Below, in pieces: positions 34,459 to 43,595 of a stretch of 56,092 bases of DNA (position 1 is its first letter; each line of letters starts with the position of its first letter). The stretch covers positions 1 through 56,092 of the forward strand of contig MVQH01000059.1 of the NCBI GenBank assembly GCA_002067755.1. The letters are read 5' to 3'. The translations under genes and the position numbers were made by a program. The DNA is from Methanosaeta sp. PtaB.Bin018 (GTDB taxonomy: Archaea > Halobacteriota > Methanosarcinia > Methanotrichales > Methanotrichaceae). Below the pieces are notes generated by a model. The model was given only the letters and a program-made list of their open reading frames with translations, was not told the DNA's origin and did no database searches.

Positions 34459-35172
34459 CTAGCGCTTACCGGTCTTCCTTGCAGCAATCGAGCCAACCTT
34501 CCGGCCAGGAGGCGTGTTTCTGCTGACTGTCTTTGGCCTGCCCGGATGCTGACGGCCACCTCCGCCGAATGGATGGTCTATGGCGTTCATTGCAACGCCC
34601 CTGACAATGGGCCACTTCTTGGCCCGTGACTGGAACTTGTAGAAGCTCTTGCCGGCCTTGACGAGAGGCTTGTCTAGCCTTCCGCCCCCGGCAACCACGC
34701 CTATCGTCGCCATGCACTTGGGGTTGAGCCACTTCATCTCTCCACTTGGGAGCTGAACCACTGTAGCTCCAACGTCGTGAGCCACCAGAATTGCACAGAC
34801 CCCTGAGGATCTTGCAAACTGACCGCCGTGTCCGGGTTGCGATTCTACATTGCAGATTGGTATGCCTTCGGGTATCTCTGCTAAAGGCAGGGTGTTGCCA
34901 GGCTCGATGGGTGCAGAGATGCCGCAGGCCACTTCCTGGCCCACAAACATGCCCTCTGGAACCAGGATGTATCTCATCTCACCATTGCTCAAGGCCACGA
35001 GCGCTACAGGGGCGCTCCTGGCAGGATCGCGCATGATCTCCTGGACCACGCCTTTGATCGTCTCCTCCTGGTCGACTTTGATATGCTTGATGTCTGCCCT
35101 GTACCTGTGAGAGGGTGCCCTGTACGTAGGAGATCCTTTTCCTCTGTTCTGAGATATGATTCGCTTTCCCAT
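34459..35172 (-). CDS. rpl2: Ribosomal protein uL2
   Basis: A 237-residue protein essential for peptidyl-transferase and subunit association. GKRIISQNRGKGSPTYRAPSHRYRADIKHI, and the C-terminal AMNAIDHPFGGGGRQHPGRPKTVSRNTPPGRKVG with the conserved histidine. ATG 35172 has GGTGG six bases upstream. Confidence 0.96.
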   Translation of the reverse strand: MGKRIISQNRGKGSPTYRAPSHRYRADIKHIKVDQEETIKGVVQEIMRDPARSAPVALVALSNGEMRYILVPEGMFVGQEVACGISAPIEPGNTLPLAEIPEGIPICNVESQPGHGGQFARSSGVCAILVAHDVGATVVQLPSGEMKWLNPKCMATIGVVAGGGRLDKPLVKAGKSFYKFQSRAKKWPIVRGVAMNAIDHPFGGGGRQHPGRPKTVSRNTPPGRKVGSIAARKTGKR

Positions 35173-35182
35173 AATCATCCAC

Positions 35183-35431
35183 CTACAGCAGTCCTAGCCT
35201 CGTTGCCAGTTCATTCGCGCTGCCCTCTCCGGCCAGCTTCACGATTGCCTTCTTCTCTCCCCGGGGGGTTATCATGGTCCTTACCGCCAGGACTTCTACA
35301 TCATAAAGCTCCTCCAGGGCTTTCTTTATCTCCGGCTTGGTGGACTGCATGCTCACCAGGAACTCCAAGGTGTTGTCGGAGTCGATCATGCCGGTGACCT
35401 TCTCTGTGACGTATGGACTCTTGATTATCAT
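35183..35431 (-). CDS. rpl23: Ribosomal protein uL23
   Basis: An 82-residue exit-tunnel protein that docks SRP and the translocon: [64 protein letters not shown]. It overlaps uL4 by 4 bases. Confidence 0.95.
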   Translation of the reverse strand: MIIKSPYVTEKVTGMIDSDNTLEFLVSMQSTKPEIKKALEELYDVEVLAVRTMITPRGEKKAIVKLAGEGSANELATRLGLL

Positions 35432-36201
35432 TGCAAAGCCTCCTGGGAGCTCTTTGAACTGAGCTTTTGCAGGGAGGACTCTGTCCAGACGGTCAATCTC
35501 CCAGCATGGGTTCCAGGTGCAAGCAGCTCAGCATTCAGCCTATCCACAGTGACGAAGTCCACGCCTGGCAGGTTCCTCGCTGCCTTTCCCAGGCCGCTAT
35601 CAGCGCCCGCAACGATGAGCAGGCTCTTCCGTCCCTTGTATTTCCTTCCCCGCAGCTTGCCTTTGCCTGCCCTGATATTCCTTCCCAGCTTCGCCCTGAG
35701 AACATCATCCCAGAGGCCTGCTGCCACAAGGAACTTTTTGACGTCTGCGGTCTTGTTCAGGGATTCAAGGGCATCCTGGACAACTACTGGCAGCTCCCTT
35801 GAGAACTTGTGACCTCTGGCCGCTACAAGCTCAGTGCAGGCCGTAGCGGCTATTGCCGAGCGGATTGCCTTTCGCCGCTCCTTGATGTTGACCTTCTCTG
35901 TTAAATCTGCGTTTGGCTGAGGCGCATGCGACCGGCGTCCGCCCACAGCCATGGGTATGCCCGCGGCCTTTCGGCCGTTCTTCAACCTTGGAACCCTCGA
36001 GACGCCATGCCCAGGGCCCCAGGACTGAGCCGAGGTGTTCATGCCAGCATAAAAGTGCGGCCCGTAAGCCTGAAGCCTGTTCGCTTGTGCCGCAAGCACA
36101 GCCCTCTTTATCAGATCCGGCCTGTACTCCTCCTCGAAGACTGAAGGGAGCTCAACCTCCCCGCTTGGATTTCCTGATAGATCAATGACATTAGCCTTCA
36201 T
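35428..36201 (-). CDS. rpl4: Ribosomal protein uL4
   Basis: A 257-residue archaeal-length uL4. [27 protein letters not shown] and the tunnel loop [38 protein letters not shown], then a globular domain. It lies 3 bases after uL3. Confidence 0.95.
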   Translation of the reverse strand: MKANVIDLSGNPSGEVELPSVFEEEYRPDLIKRAVLAAQANRLQAYGPHFYAGMNTSAQSWGPGHGVSRVPRLKNGRKAAGIPMAVGGRRSHAPQPNADLTEKVNIKERRKAIRSAIAATACTELVAARGHKFSRELPVVVQDALESLNKTADVKKFLVAAGLWDDVLRAKLGRNIRAGKGKLRGRKYKGRKSLLIVAGADSGLGKAARNLPGVDFVTVDRLNAELLAPGTHAGRLTVWTESSLQKLSSKSSQEALQ

Positions 36202-36204
36202 CGC

Positions 36205-37209
36205 CTAGACCCCCTGCTTGGATTCTCTGCTCACATAGAGGAACTCAGGCGCCTTCACGAAGTTCATTCCAGGCCTTATGGCATGCCTAATCCTGACCAG
36301 CCTCTTGACCGGCCCTGGCACGCTGCCCTTGATCAATACATACTGGTTGCGCACTATGCCATATCCTGGGAATCCGCCTTCGGGCGTTATCTCCGAACCA
36401 TCGTTCCCGATGAACATAAGCCTCTTATTGTACTCAGTCCTCTGATGGTAGCCCATCTGACCCAGTTGTGGAACACGCCAGCTAATGTGCGAAGGATGCC
36501 ATGGTCCCAAGTTTCCAACGTGACGCACCTTGCCTGTGCGAGCGTGCTTTCTCTTCGCGATGGCAATTCCCCAGCGTCTGACTGGACCCTGAGTGCCTTT
36601 GCCTTTGGTCACTGCAGATGCATCCAGCAGATCGCCCTGCTCAAAGACGCTTGAAACAGGCACCTGTTGGCCCAAAAGCGTCTGAGCATAGCTGAGCCTG
36701 TCAATCATTGCCCCGCCGCCAACTGGTATCTCCATGAGCTCCGGCACCTTCTTGGGAACTCCCGTGATGAGGATTGGATTGGTGTGCGCCAGAACTCGTA
36801 CATCTGCGATATCATCTTCCAGGGCCGCGATATCTCCGGGCAGTGTTTCGCGGGCCTTCTTTGGCACTGTTATGGCCCTTGCAAGGCTTGGGTCCAGGTT
36901 CTCTGCCCAGGCCTCGCCTGCAGGCCTCAGGCCTCCGTTATAGTTCTCGTAGGCTCGCACCGCCACAACATTCATGGGCGGCATCTCCAGGACCGTAACG
37001 GGCACTGAGATCTCCATGCCTTCGGTAAGGCTCCTGGGTCGATCGTCTATCATCATGACGTGGGTCATGCCTGCCTTGTAACCTGCAAAGCCTGCCATCC
37101 TGGCTTTATCCTCTTCCAGCCAGCTTCTGATTCTGGGGACCTCGCTCTTCGCCCTCTTTCTCGGGCTGTAGGCCAGCGAACCTCTTCTTGGTCGGTGTAT
37201 CTTTGCCAT
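36205..37209 (-). CDS. rpl3: Ribosomal protein uL3
   Basis: A 334-residue protein, AKIHRPRRGSLAYSPRKRAKSEVPRIRSW, with KGKGTQGPVRRWGIAIAKRKHARTGKVRHVGNLGPWHPSHISWRVPQLGQMGYHQRTEYNKR, which reaches the peptidyl-transferase centre. Its ATG directly follows the stop codon of the SPOUT gene. Confidence 0.96.
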   Translation of the reverse strand: MAKIHRPRRGSLAYSPRKRAKSEVPRIRSWLEEDKARMAGFAGYKAGMTHVMMIDDRPRSLTEGMEISVPVTVLEMPPMNVVAVRAYENYNGGLRPAGEAWAENLDPSLARAITVPKKARETLPGDIAALEDDIADVRVLAHTNPILITGVPKKVPELMEIPVGGGAMIDRLSYAQTLLGQQVPVSSVFEQGDLLDASAVTKGKGTQGPVRRWGIAIAKRKHARTGKVRHVGNLGPWHPSHISWRVPQLGQMGYHQRTEYNKRLMFIGNDGSEITPEGGFPGYGIVRNQYVLIKGSVPGPVKRLVRIRHAIRPGMNFVKAPEFLYVSRESKQGV

Positions 37210-38049
37210 TTAGTCCTCCAAACGCACCAGGCCAAGCAAAGCCAATGTGGCGAAGACTGCCTCTTCCACTCGAACAGTCTCCGTTCCCTGATGCGGAATG
37301 GTGTTGATCATGTCGTACCTGTTCATTGCTTCACAACTCAAGAACGCATCTACGCCTCGTGCGGGTGAGCCGAATACCACCGCAAGATCGCGCTTCTGGC
37401 CCAATCGACCTATCTTCTGGAGGGTTTCTGGCGTTATGGCCTCTCCTTTTCTGGAGGTGAGAAGCACAAAGGCGTCGTCCTTCGACGCCAGGTAGCCTTC
37501 AAGGCTATCGACTACTTCTATCTCATACCCCCAGTAGTGAGGGATCTCCTTTCGGTCTACTGGCTCAGCGGCGAGCGGTTTTCGCGAAAAGATTCTGACA
37601 TTTAGGCGTTGCCCCACCGAGTACCTACCCGCGGTGCGGAGGGGAATTGGGCGATCGATTCCGATTTCCACCCAGACGCCGCCATCAGATCCGACGCTTT
37701 CAACGACTGCTCCGACGCGAAACTCGCCAATCTTGAGCGATTCTGATTTTGAGTTTGTTGGATGATGAGGGGTGCGCAAGGGCGGCAGCATTCCAACATA
37801 GCGAAGCTCCTCCCTGCGTGGGATGAGCCTCTTTCGCAGGTACTGCGGCGTGTCCATATAGCGCAGAACCATGGCTATGAACCTGGAATCATCGTGCTCC
37901 GGATCTTTGTAGATCACGATGCGGTTCATGCGAAAGACTGCTGCTGCGCGGGCGATCAAGCCAACCTTCATCGTATTTACGCGCCCATCTCTGCTCTCCA
38001 TGGTGAGAGAGGACGGGATCACGATGGCCCTCTCGCGGCATCCTGTCAT
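37210..38049 (-). CDS. Putative SPOUT-class RNA methyltransferase (MTH1-type)
   Basis: A 279-residue protein starting MTGCRERAIVIPSSLTMESRD. Rossmann-like SPOUT parts with IVIYKDPEHDD and VFGSPARGVDAF near the C-terminus, with an OB-like insertion (GEFRVGAVVESVGSDGGVWVEIG). This is the archaeal/eukaryotic C9orf114-SPOUT1 family (PF02598), which modifies rRNA (uridine). It is always found before uL3 in methanogens. The start was taken at ATG 38049; a longer frame to 38136 crosses the promoter. Confidence 0.85.
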   Translation of the reverse strand: MTGCRERAIVIPSSLTMESRDGRVNTMKVGLIARAAAVFRMNRIVIYKDPEHDDSRFIAMVLRYMDTPQYLRKRLIPRREELRYVGMLPPLRTPHHPTNSKSESLKIGEFRVGAVVESVGSDGGVWVEIGIDRPIPLRTAGRYSVGQRLNVRIFSRKPLAAEPVDRKEIPHYWGYEIEVVDSLEGYLASKDDAFVLLTSRKGEAITPETLQKIGRLGQKRDLAVVFGSPARGVDAFLSCEAMNRYDMINTIPHQGTETVRVEEAVFATLALLGLVRLED

Positions 38050-38076
38050 CAGATTTCCATCTTCCAAAGATGGTAG

Positions 38077-38086
38077 ATATATAAAA
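38077..38086 (-). promoter_or_regulatory. TATA box of the ribosomal super-operon
   Basis: On the minus strand TTTTTATATATC lies about 28-37 bases before ATG 38049, so the transcript of 28 protein genes plus perhaps the tRNA has a very short leader. No other strong promoter was seen within the operon. Confidence 0.5.
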
Positions 38087-38145
38087 AGGTTTGGAACGGA
38101 ACTGCACAAACAGGAGGCAAGCCCCAGGAGATTCAAAGGAGTCGA

Positions 38146-38706
38146 TCAGGTCACAGGTGCAAAAGTCCTCGGGTCAAGATAGACCTTATTCTGGCAGTAG
38201 CTGCAGACGGTCTCCAGGTTTGAACCCTTCAGCAAGGCAGAGTCTACCTCAAACTGCGGTGTAAGGTATTGTGTCATCTCCTCCCCGCATCTGGGACAGG
38301 TCACCTTCAACCACTCCAACCTGCTCAGCTCACGGATGGTCCTTATCAAAAGGCCGATGCAATCGGCATATTTTTCCCTGGTGAATGTTATGGGCTGCAG
38401 GTGCTCGATGAGGAATGGCAGCTTTGTGCCCTCTTCCAGAAGAGGAACGACCAGAAGATCAAGGCCTCGCGCCATGCCGATCTCCTGACATACCATCGCG
38501 GATCTAGAACCATTCTTTGTCAGCAAGGCCACCACACACTCTGAGTTGCGTATGCAGTAAGATACACGCTCGGCGAGAGAGATGGTAGGAGACAGATTAT
38601 AAATGGCCGCATAGCTCTCCAGGCCCACTCTCCAGAGTGCGCAAGAGAGCAGCAAGGCCATATCTTCATCCTCGCGACTGTGAGATATATAAATTCTTGA
38701 GATCAT
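38146..38706 (-). CDS. TIR-domain protein with C-terminal zinc ribbon
   Basis: A 186-residue protein. Residues 1-120 are a TIR-like fold: SRIYISHSREDEDMALLLSCALWRVGLESY, LAERVSYCIRNSECVVALLTKNGSRSAMVCQEIGMARG. E75 in SAMVCQEIG sits where the catalytic glutamate of TIR NAD-consuming enzymes is found. Residues 137-171 carry CPRC and CSYC, a zinc ribbon. TIR proteins in prokaryotes are often defence NADases, but single TIR proteins occur throughout methanogens. It is the gene before the ribosomal operon, with 96 bases between. No partner (SIR2-like, Thoeris ThsA, CBASS) is beside it. Confidence 0.8.
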   Translation of the reverse strand: MISRIYISHSREDEDMALLLSCALWRVGLESYAAIYNLSPTISLAERVSYCIRNSECVVALLTKNGSRSAMVCQEIGMARGLDLLVVPLLEEGTKLPFLIEHLQPITFTREKYADCIGLLIRTIRELSRLEWLKVTCPRCGEEMTQYLTPQFEVDSALLKGSNLETVCSYCQNKVYLDPRTFAPVT

Positions 38707-39077
38707 CCTTCAGATTCCAGTAGGGCTGATGTGACTGCTAGCATGATTGAAGTCATGAGCATTTGAAGCCTTTGGCCGTGTACTTATTCGACTGAATAGG
38801 TTCCAAATATTGAGGATAGACCGGGTGGCTGAATAGTTGCAATTAGGAATCCTCATGGCATTCCTTCGCCACAGAGCCTTTGCTTCAAGCTTGAATATGC
38901 TCTTTTGTGGACCATTGGTCATGAAGATCATATCATTGCTTCGGACCAATCTTTTTATACTCCAAGGCCTGTATTGAAATAGAAATTGTAGCAAGAATAG
39001 AAATTGTAGCAAGAAGGGTGATACAAAATCCATAGGATGGTAGCAGCTGATGACATGCCTTAGTGGTGAATATTTTG
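38707..39077. other. Intergenic region with a short tandem repeat, no supportable gene
   Basis: About 370 bases before herA. The minus-strand frame at 38710-39033 has no ribosome binding site, odd composition and crosses the herA TATA region, so I do not call it. A TATA-like CTTTTTATAC (38950-38959) lies upstream of herA, and an exact 18-base duplication follows it. Confidence 0.5.
38978..39013. repeat. Exact 18-bp tandem duplication in the herA leader
   Basis: ATAGAAATTGTAGCAAGA occurs twice in direct contact (38978-38995 and 38996-39013), between the TATA-like element and the herA start. It could be an operator array or a recent slippage duplication. Confidence 0.7.
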
Positions 39078-40658
39078 ATGTCCATGGTTAAAGGATCGGT
39101 CGGGACCATTGTGGGAGAGACCAATCCTTTGGCGTTCAAGTTTCTCATCAATAAACAGGTCGGGCGGGGCACGTACATCAAAGCCAAGGCTGAAGGAAAG
39201 GACTGGATACTGGCCCAGGTTGAGGACGTGAAGCGGTCCAACTCTGCTTACAGTGTGAATCAGCTGAGCGACGGTGCTAGAAGTTATGATAGCAGAGAGA
39301 TGATGATCGCCGAGGCCAGGGTTATTGGTGTTGGCAGCAATGGCAAACTGCATCTTCCCACAAGTCCTGCAAGGCCTGGGGAGTCCGTATTCATAGCAGA
39401 TGAAAAGCTGATCAAAGCAACTTTAGGCCTGGCCAAAGGAGATATGTACATTGGCTTGCTGCGTGGCTACGACATCCGCGTTGAGCTGGATGCCAATACT
39501 TTGGTCCAGAAGCATTGCAGCGTTTTAGCCAAGACGGGATCTGGAAAATCCTATACTGCAGCGGTGATTTTGGAGGAGCTTTTAGATCGGAAGGTTGCCC
39601 TCCTCATCATCGATCCTCACGGCGAGTACGCTTCTATGAAGGAGCCAAACAAGGAAGGCGACTTTTCCAGGTACAAAGTGAAGCCCAGAGGCTACGAGGT
39701 AGTAGTCTACACCCCTGGCGAGATGGCCATGAACCCGAAAGCAGATCGACCTTTTCGGTTCAATGGGCTGAACCTGTCAGCACGTGAGGTGGCGAAGATG
39801 ATTCCACACGAGAGCAGCAGCAGCGGTCAGTTGGGATTGCTCTACGAGGCAATCAGCGCACTGCGCTCGGAGACAGATGCCTACACCTTGGAGGATATAA
39901 TCGACCAGGTGGTGAGAAGCAACTCCAAGGTTAAGTGGAACTTGGTTGGCCAGTTGGAGGCCCTGATGGAGCTGGGCCTGTTCTCTGGAATGGCGACGCC
40001 TGTAGATGAGCTGCTCCGTCCTGGCAGGGCGGCGGTCATTGACATGACTGGGATCGCGCCTGAGCTACAGGCAATGATAGTCGCTCGACTCCTGACGGAG
40101 ATCTTCGAGGCCAGGAAGCGTAGGCTCATCTCACCTGGCATGGTGGTTGTGGAGGAGGCGCACAACTACATTCCCGAGCGTGGCACAGGAAACGCAGCCA
40201 GCACCAACATAGTGAGGACAATTGCTGCAGAAGGCAGAAAGTTCGGCCTGGGACTGATGGTCATCAGCCAGAGGCCTGCCCGTGTGGACAAGAATGTCAT
40301 CTCTCAGTGTAATACCCAGATCATTATGCGGGTCACAAATCCCAATGATCTGAAGGCTCTCTCCAAAGGCCTGGAGGGCATGACCTCGGAGCTCGAAGAG
40401 GAGATCAAGAGGTTGCCACCTGGAGTTGCCATGCTGGTGAGCAACGAGATCGAGAGGCCCATCACTGTGAACATCCGTCCCAGAAAGTCCAGGCATGGAG
40501 GCGTGAGCACCCAGATCGTCGCCAGAGAGAGGGCAGGCGCTCCGCGAGGATCGAGGGGGCCGGAGTCCAGGCCTGTTGCATCGGCAAGAAAGAGTGGATC
40601 CGAGAAGAAATCTGGCAAAGGGCTGCTCAAGAGGGTCTTCGGAGCCAGAATAGCCTGA
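39078..40658 (+). CDS. herA: HerA-type DNA translocase/helicase
   Basis: A 526-residue hexameric ATPase. The N-terminal HAS-barrel is followed by the FtsK/HerA fold: Walker A LAKTGSGKSYTAAVILEELL, Walker B MVVVEEAHNYIPERG, and the arginine finger region RTIAAEGRKFGLGLMVISQRPARVDKNVISQCNTQII. It works in double-strand break end-resection with NurA, Rad50 and Mre11; none of these is adjacent. The tail after residue 470 is basic. ATG 39078 follows GGTGA by 9 bases; GTG 39063 is less likely. Confidence 0.92.
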   Translation: MSMVKGSVGTIVGETNPLAFKFLINKQVGRGTYIKAKAEGKDWILAQVEDVKRSNSAYSVNQLSDGARSYDSREMMIAEARVIGVGSNGKLHLPTSPARPGESVFIADEKLIKATLGLAKGDMYIGLLRGYDIRVELDANTLVQKHCSVLAKTGSGKSYTAAVILEELLDRKVALLIIDPHGEYASMKEPNKEGDFSRYKVKPRGYEVVVYTPGEMAMNPKADRPFRFNGLNLSAREVAKMIPHESSSSGQLGLLYEAISALRSETDAYTLEDIIDQVVRSNSKVKWNLVGQLEALMELGLFSGMATPVDELLRPGRAAVIDMTGIAPELQAMIVARLLTEIFEARKRRLISPGMVVVEEAHNYIPERGTGNAASTNIVRTIAAEGRKFGLGLMVISQRPARVDKNVISQCNTQIIMRVTNPNDLKALSKGLEGMTSELEEEIKRLPPGVAMLVSNEIERPITVNIRPRKSRHGGVSTQIVARERAGAPRGSRGPESRPVASARKSGSEKKSGKGLLKRVFGARIA

Positions 40659-40695
40659 AGTGCAGAGAGATCGTCGATCATGACCAAAGCTTTCT

Positions 40696-41313
40696 CTACA
40701 ACCACCATTGCCAGACGAATGGCTTGTTCCTGAGCATTAGGATGGTATTTTTTTTATAGCTGATGACGAATGTCTTCCTCACACCGCTATCCTGCTGGGC
40801 ACTCCAATTCGCCTCCGGGTCCAGGAACTCGGTGGGCTTGGGACGTAGGTCGATATCAAGTGGCGCAAAGCTGGTAGGATCTGCACCCGCTTCAGCGTTG
40901 ATAACCTCCCCGCCCGTGGTCAGATGGATTGCTCTGAACCTGCCCTGCCAGAATCCACCTTCGGAGGATGATGCTGTGAAGCTCCCCTGAAGCTCTCCTT
41001 CAGTACAAGAGCCGATCAGCCGTATGAATATGGTCGGACTGTGACGAAATGTGATGGCAGCTCTCATGCCATTGCTTTCGCAACACCCAATCAGGAAGCC
41101 ATCGTCACGAGGGCCAAGGGTTACCCTACCTTGCAGAGTGGAATCCTTTTGGTTCAAAGAAGCCACGCTGCCCTGGGTCAGGTCGTCAGAGTCGCCACTC
41201 TCAACTTCGTAGCGGATCTTCCAGCGACCTGAAAGATCATCAGAAGCTGTCGCTGTTACGGCTACTAACAATGCAATCAAAGCTGCAAGCAGACCTTGAC
41301 CTTTTGTCGCCAA
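40696..41313 (-). CDS. Exported protein of unknown function
   Basis: A 205-residue protein with a signal peptide MATKGQGLLAALIALLVAVTATA. The mature domain is a beta-barrel-like WKIRYEVESGDSDDLTQGSVASLNQKDSTLQGRVTL … GELQGSFTASSSEGGFWQGRFRA, reminiscent of lipocalin-like or lipid-binding beta sheets. It starts at TTG 41313. It is the last gene of a four-gene minus-strand operon of exported proteins. Family not recognised. Confidence 0.7.
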   Translation of the reverse strand: MATKGQGLLAALIALLVAVTATASDDLSGRWKIRYEVESGDSDDLTQGSVASLNQKDSTLQGRVTLGPRDDGFLIGCCESNGMRAAITFRHSPTIFIRLIGSCTEGELQGSFTASSSEGGFWQGRFRAIHLTTGGEVINAEAGADPTSFAPLDIDLRPKPTEFLDPEANWSAQQDSGVRKTFVISYKKNTILMLRNKPFVWQWWL

Positions 41314-41361
41314 TCCAAGAACCCCTGATCTTATTCTTTCCCAGGATGCTGCATCATCCGA

Positions 41362-42660
41362 TCAGATCTCTGATTTTCTCAGCCCGTTGGCCTCGGCGTA
41401 GGCGGCATCCGCCTCAGATTCACGCCCGAGGGCATGGAGCGCAGGGGCTCTGTTGTGCCAGAACTCTCCATCAAGTGGATAAGGATCGAAGGTGAAGGAG
41501 ACTGCCCTATCTAGCGGCGTGGCATTGTTGAAGGCAGAGATGGCCCTGTTCGAAGCCTCGACGGCTGCACTGTAGGCTGCAAGCGCCTCATCGCGTTTTC
41601 CTAGTTTTGTGAGAGAATCTCCCCTGCCCTTCTGGGCACGGGCAATCACTGCGTCTGCGTGCTCCGGGAAAAGCTCCAAGGCTTTATCGTAAGCTTTGAC
41701 CGACTCGTCGTATCTACCGGCATCTCTGAGGGCATCGCCCTTTCCAGTCCAGGCGTAGGCGGCATTTTCTGCAGTTAGTTCAATGGCCTTGTCAAAGGCT
41801 TGCAGCGATTCGTTATAATCCCGCAGCTTTGCCAGAGCATTGCCCCTGCCGCGCCAGGCATTGGCCAGGCGACGATTTGCGCCCTCGCCTGTGAGGTTCA
41901 GGCCGATTATTTTTTGGTAGGTCAGATCGGCCTCCTCATATCGGCCCAGCTGCATGAGGACATAGCCTTCAGCTGCCCAGGGAAGTGACTTGATCTCGGG
42001 CTGGGAGCTGGCTGCTTCAGTGGCTGCAGCTCCCTCGAAAGCCTGGAGTGATTCGTTATATCTTCCCAAGTATGCGAGAAGCTCTCCCTTGAAGGCCCAG
42101 GCATCATAGTTTCCGGCAGGGTCTATCTGCACGGCCTTATCGACAGCCTCCAGAGATTCGTTGTATCTCATCAGCTGCCAGAGGGAGATGGATTTAGAGG
42201 TCCAGATAAACGATAAAAACTCGGTCTGATTCGCATGAATATCTTGCCTGTAGCTGCTTATGTTCTCTATGGCCTTGTCGTAGGCCTCCAGGGACTCGTT
42301 GTATCTCTTCGTCTGGTAGTAAAGCATTGAGCCTTTCTGCTCCCAGGCTATGGGATTTTTGGGGTCTATCTCCAGCGCCTTGTCAATGGCCTTTAGGGAT
42401 TCGTTGCGCATACTCTGATTGTTGGTGGTGAAGGCCAGCATGTTGAGGTTGGGCACAATGGCCGTATAGAATGTGGCATTGTTGGGTTCAAGCTCAATAG
42501 CTCTATTGTATGCGAAAACAGCCTCCTCATAAGATCCGTTTCTACCCAGATCTCGCCCTTTTTTATACCAATCTTCTGCAGTCTCATTCTGAGCTGCAGC
42601 ACAGATGCACAGCGCGGCCAGCAGACCAATTGAAAATAAAATAAGATAACCTTGTTTCAT
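41362..42660 (-). CDS. Exported TPR repeat protein
   Basis: A 432-residue protein with a signal peptide (MKQGYLILFSIGLLAALCICAAAQ) followed by about 10 TPR units of the NESLxAYDKAIE type (e.g. YNESLEAYDKAIENIS, YNESLQAFDKAIELTAENAAYAWTGKGDALRD). NES repeats (N-glycosylation sequons) are unusually frequent. TPR arrays mediate protein-protein contacts, here outside the cell membrane. Methanothrix surfaces carry many TPR proteins (inference). It is separated from the neighbours by 21 and 48 bases, so likely one operon. Confidence 0.85.
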   Translation of the reverse strand: MKQGYLILFSIGLLAALCICAAAQNETAEDWYKKGRDLGRNGSYEEAVFAYNRAIELEPNNATFYTAIVPNLNMLAFTTNNQSMRNESLKAIDKALEIDPKNPIAWEQKGSMLYYQTKRYNESLEAYDKAIENISSYRQDIHANQTEFLSFIWTSKSISLWQLMRYNESLEAVDKAVQIDPAGNYDAWAFKGELLAYLGRYNESLQAFEGAAATEAASSQPEIKSLPWAAEGYVLMQLGRYEEADLTYQKIIGLNLTGEGANRRLANAWRGRGNALAKLRDYNESLQAFDKAIELTAENAAYAWTGKGDALRDAGRYDESVKAYDKALELFPEHADAVIARAQKGRGDSLTKLGKRDEALAAYSAAVEASNRAISAFNNATPLDRAVSFTFDPYPLDGEFWHNRAPALHALGRESEADAAYAEANGLRKSEI

Positions 42661-42681
42661 CTTTTCATCTCCTTCTGGAGG

Positions 42682-43554
42682 CTAATTATCCTCTAGGCTG
42701 GCTTGCACCAGGACGAACCTCTGGTTCTCGCTGCCGGGAAGGTCCAGAGCGATCAGGAAGCCGTTCCAGACCAGGCCGTTCTCGTCCTCGGTGCTCCAGG
42801 CGCTCCAGGATGACGGACCGCTCTGCCCTTCACCCGTCCGTGTCCAGTTGGCAGCATTGAGCTGGTCTGCATAATGGTCTTCCAGAGTGGAGCTGTTAAT
42901 CTCCGTCTCCAAAGTAGCGGAGACTGCAGCTCTGTTGCCGCCGCCGGTCATCATCTCATTGAACTGCCTGGACCCTTCGGGTGCGGATAGCTTTGGAATG
43001 GGTCTCAGCCAGTCATCGAAGCTTGCCTGTGAGCAGGGCGAATAATCAGGATCACTGCTGATGCCTATGTGCAGGTCTGTGCTGTTCTCCTGGGGATGGG
43101 CAGTGACTGTCAATGAGGGGTTCTTCATGCCTTTGCAGAAAGTTATTCTGGGGTCTCCCTGCACAAATCCCCGGTCCATGCCTGGAATATCTGTTTCCGT
43201 CCAGTTTTGAGAAGGCAAAGCTTTGCGATAAAAGTCAAGCGCCTGATCCGGCATCAGGGGTACATCCAGGACTATGTAGATGCCCTTGCCCTCCTGAATC
43301 TCGCTTCCTATGATCCTGGCTCCATCAGGAATAGGCAGGTCTACAGGCATATCATCTGGAAGCTTTCCTGCAAGCAGCGGCACCTCATTTAGCTCTGCGC
43401 TGCCCGGATATGTGGCCTGCAAAAGCCTGGTTGCAAGCTCCTCGACGGATGGCTCTGCCATTCCTGAAGGTTTGCCATTCACCTCCTCGCTTGCTGCCAG
43501 CCCAATCAGGGCACACATTACTAATGCTGCTGCGAACTTTGAGTTCATTTTCAT
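42682..43554 (-). CDS. Exported protein with two similar half-domains
   Basis: A 290-residue protein with a signal peptide (MKMNSKFAAALVMCALIGLAAS). Two halves resemble each other: residues about 85-155 (IPDGARIIGSEIQEGKGIYIVLDVPLMPDQALDFYRKALPSQNWTET) and about 210-285 (AVSATLETEINSSTLEDHYADQLNAANWTRTG…GFLIALDLPGSENQRFVLVQAS). The FYRKALPSQNW/HYADQLNAANW pattern matches small exported domains known from many bacteria (YREALAAAGW-type). It lies between two TPR genes of the same operon. Confidence 0.75.
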   Translation of the reverse strand: MKMNSKFAAALVMCALIGLAASEEVNGKPSGMAEPSVEELATRLLQATYPGSAELNEVPLLAGKLPDDMPVDLPIPDGARIIGSEIQEGKGIYIVLDVPLMPDQALDFYRKALPSQNWTETDIPGMDRGFVQGDPRITFCKGMKNPSLTVTAHPQENSTDLHIGISSDPDYSPCSQASFDDWLRPIPKLSAPEGSRQFNEMMTGGGNRAAVSATLETEINSSTLEDHYADQLNAANWTRTGEGQSGPSSWSAWSTEDENGLVWNGFLIALDLPGSENQRFVLVQASLEDN

Positions 43555-43595
43555 TCACCGCGCTCTCCTATTGATATTAAAAATTTAGACAGGGG

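Noticed and set aside
38710-39033. 107-residue minus-strand frame upstream of herA
   Set aside because: Composition is unnatural, it spans the herA promoter and the 18-bp tandem duplication, and it lacks a ribosome binding site.
38146-40658. TIR-HerA defence island
   Set aside because: HerA here has the architecture of the cellular repair HerA, the two genes are divergent, and no SIR2 or DUF4297 partner is present.
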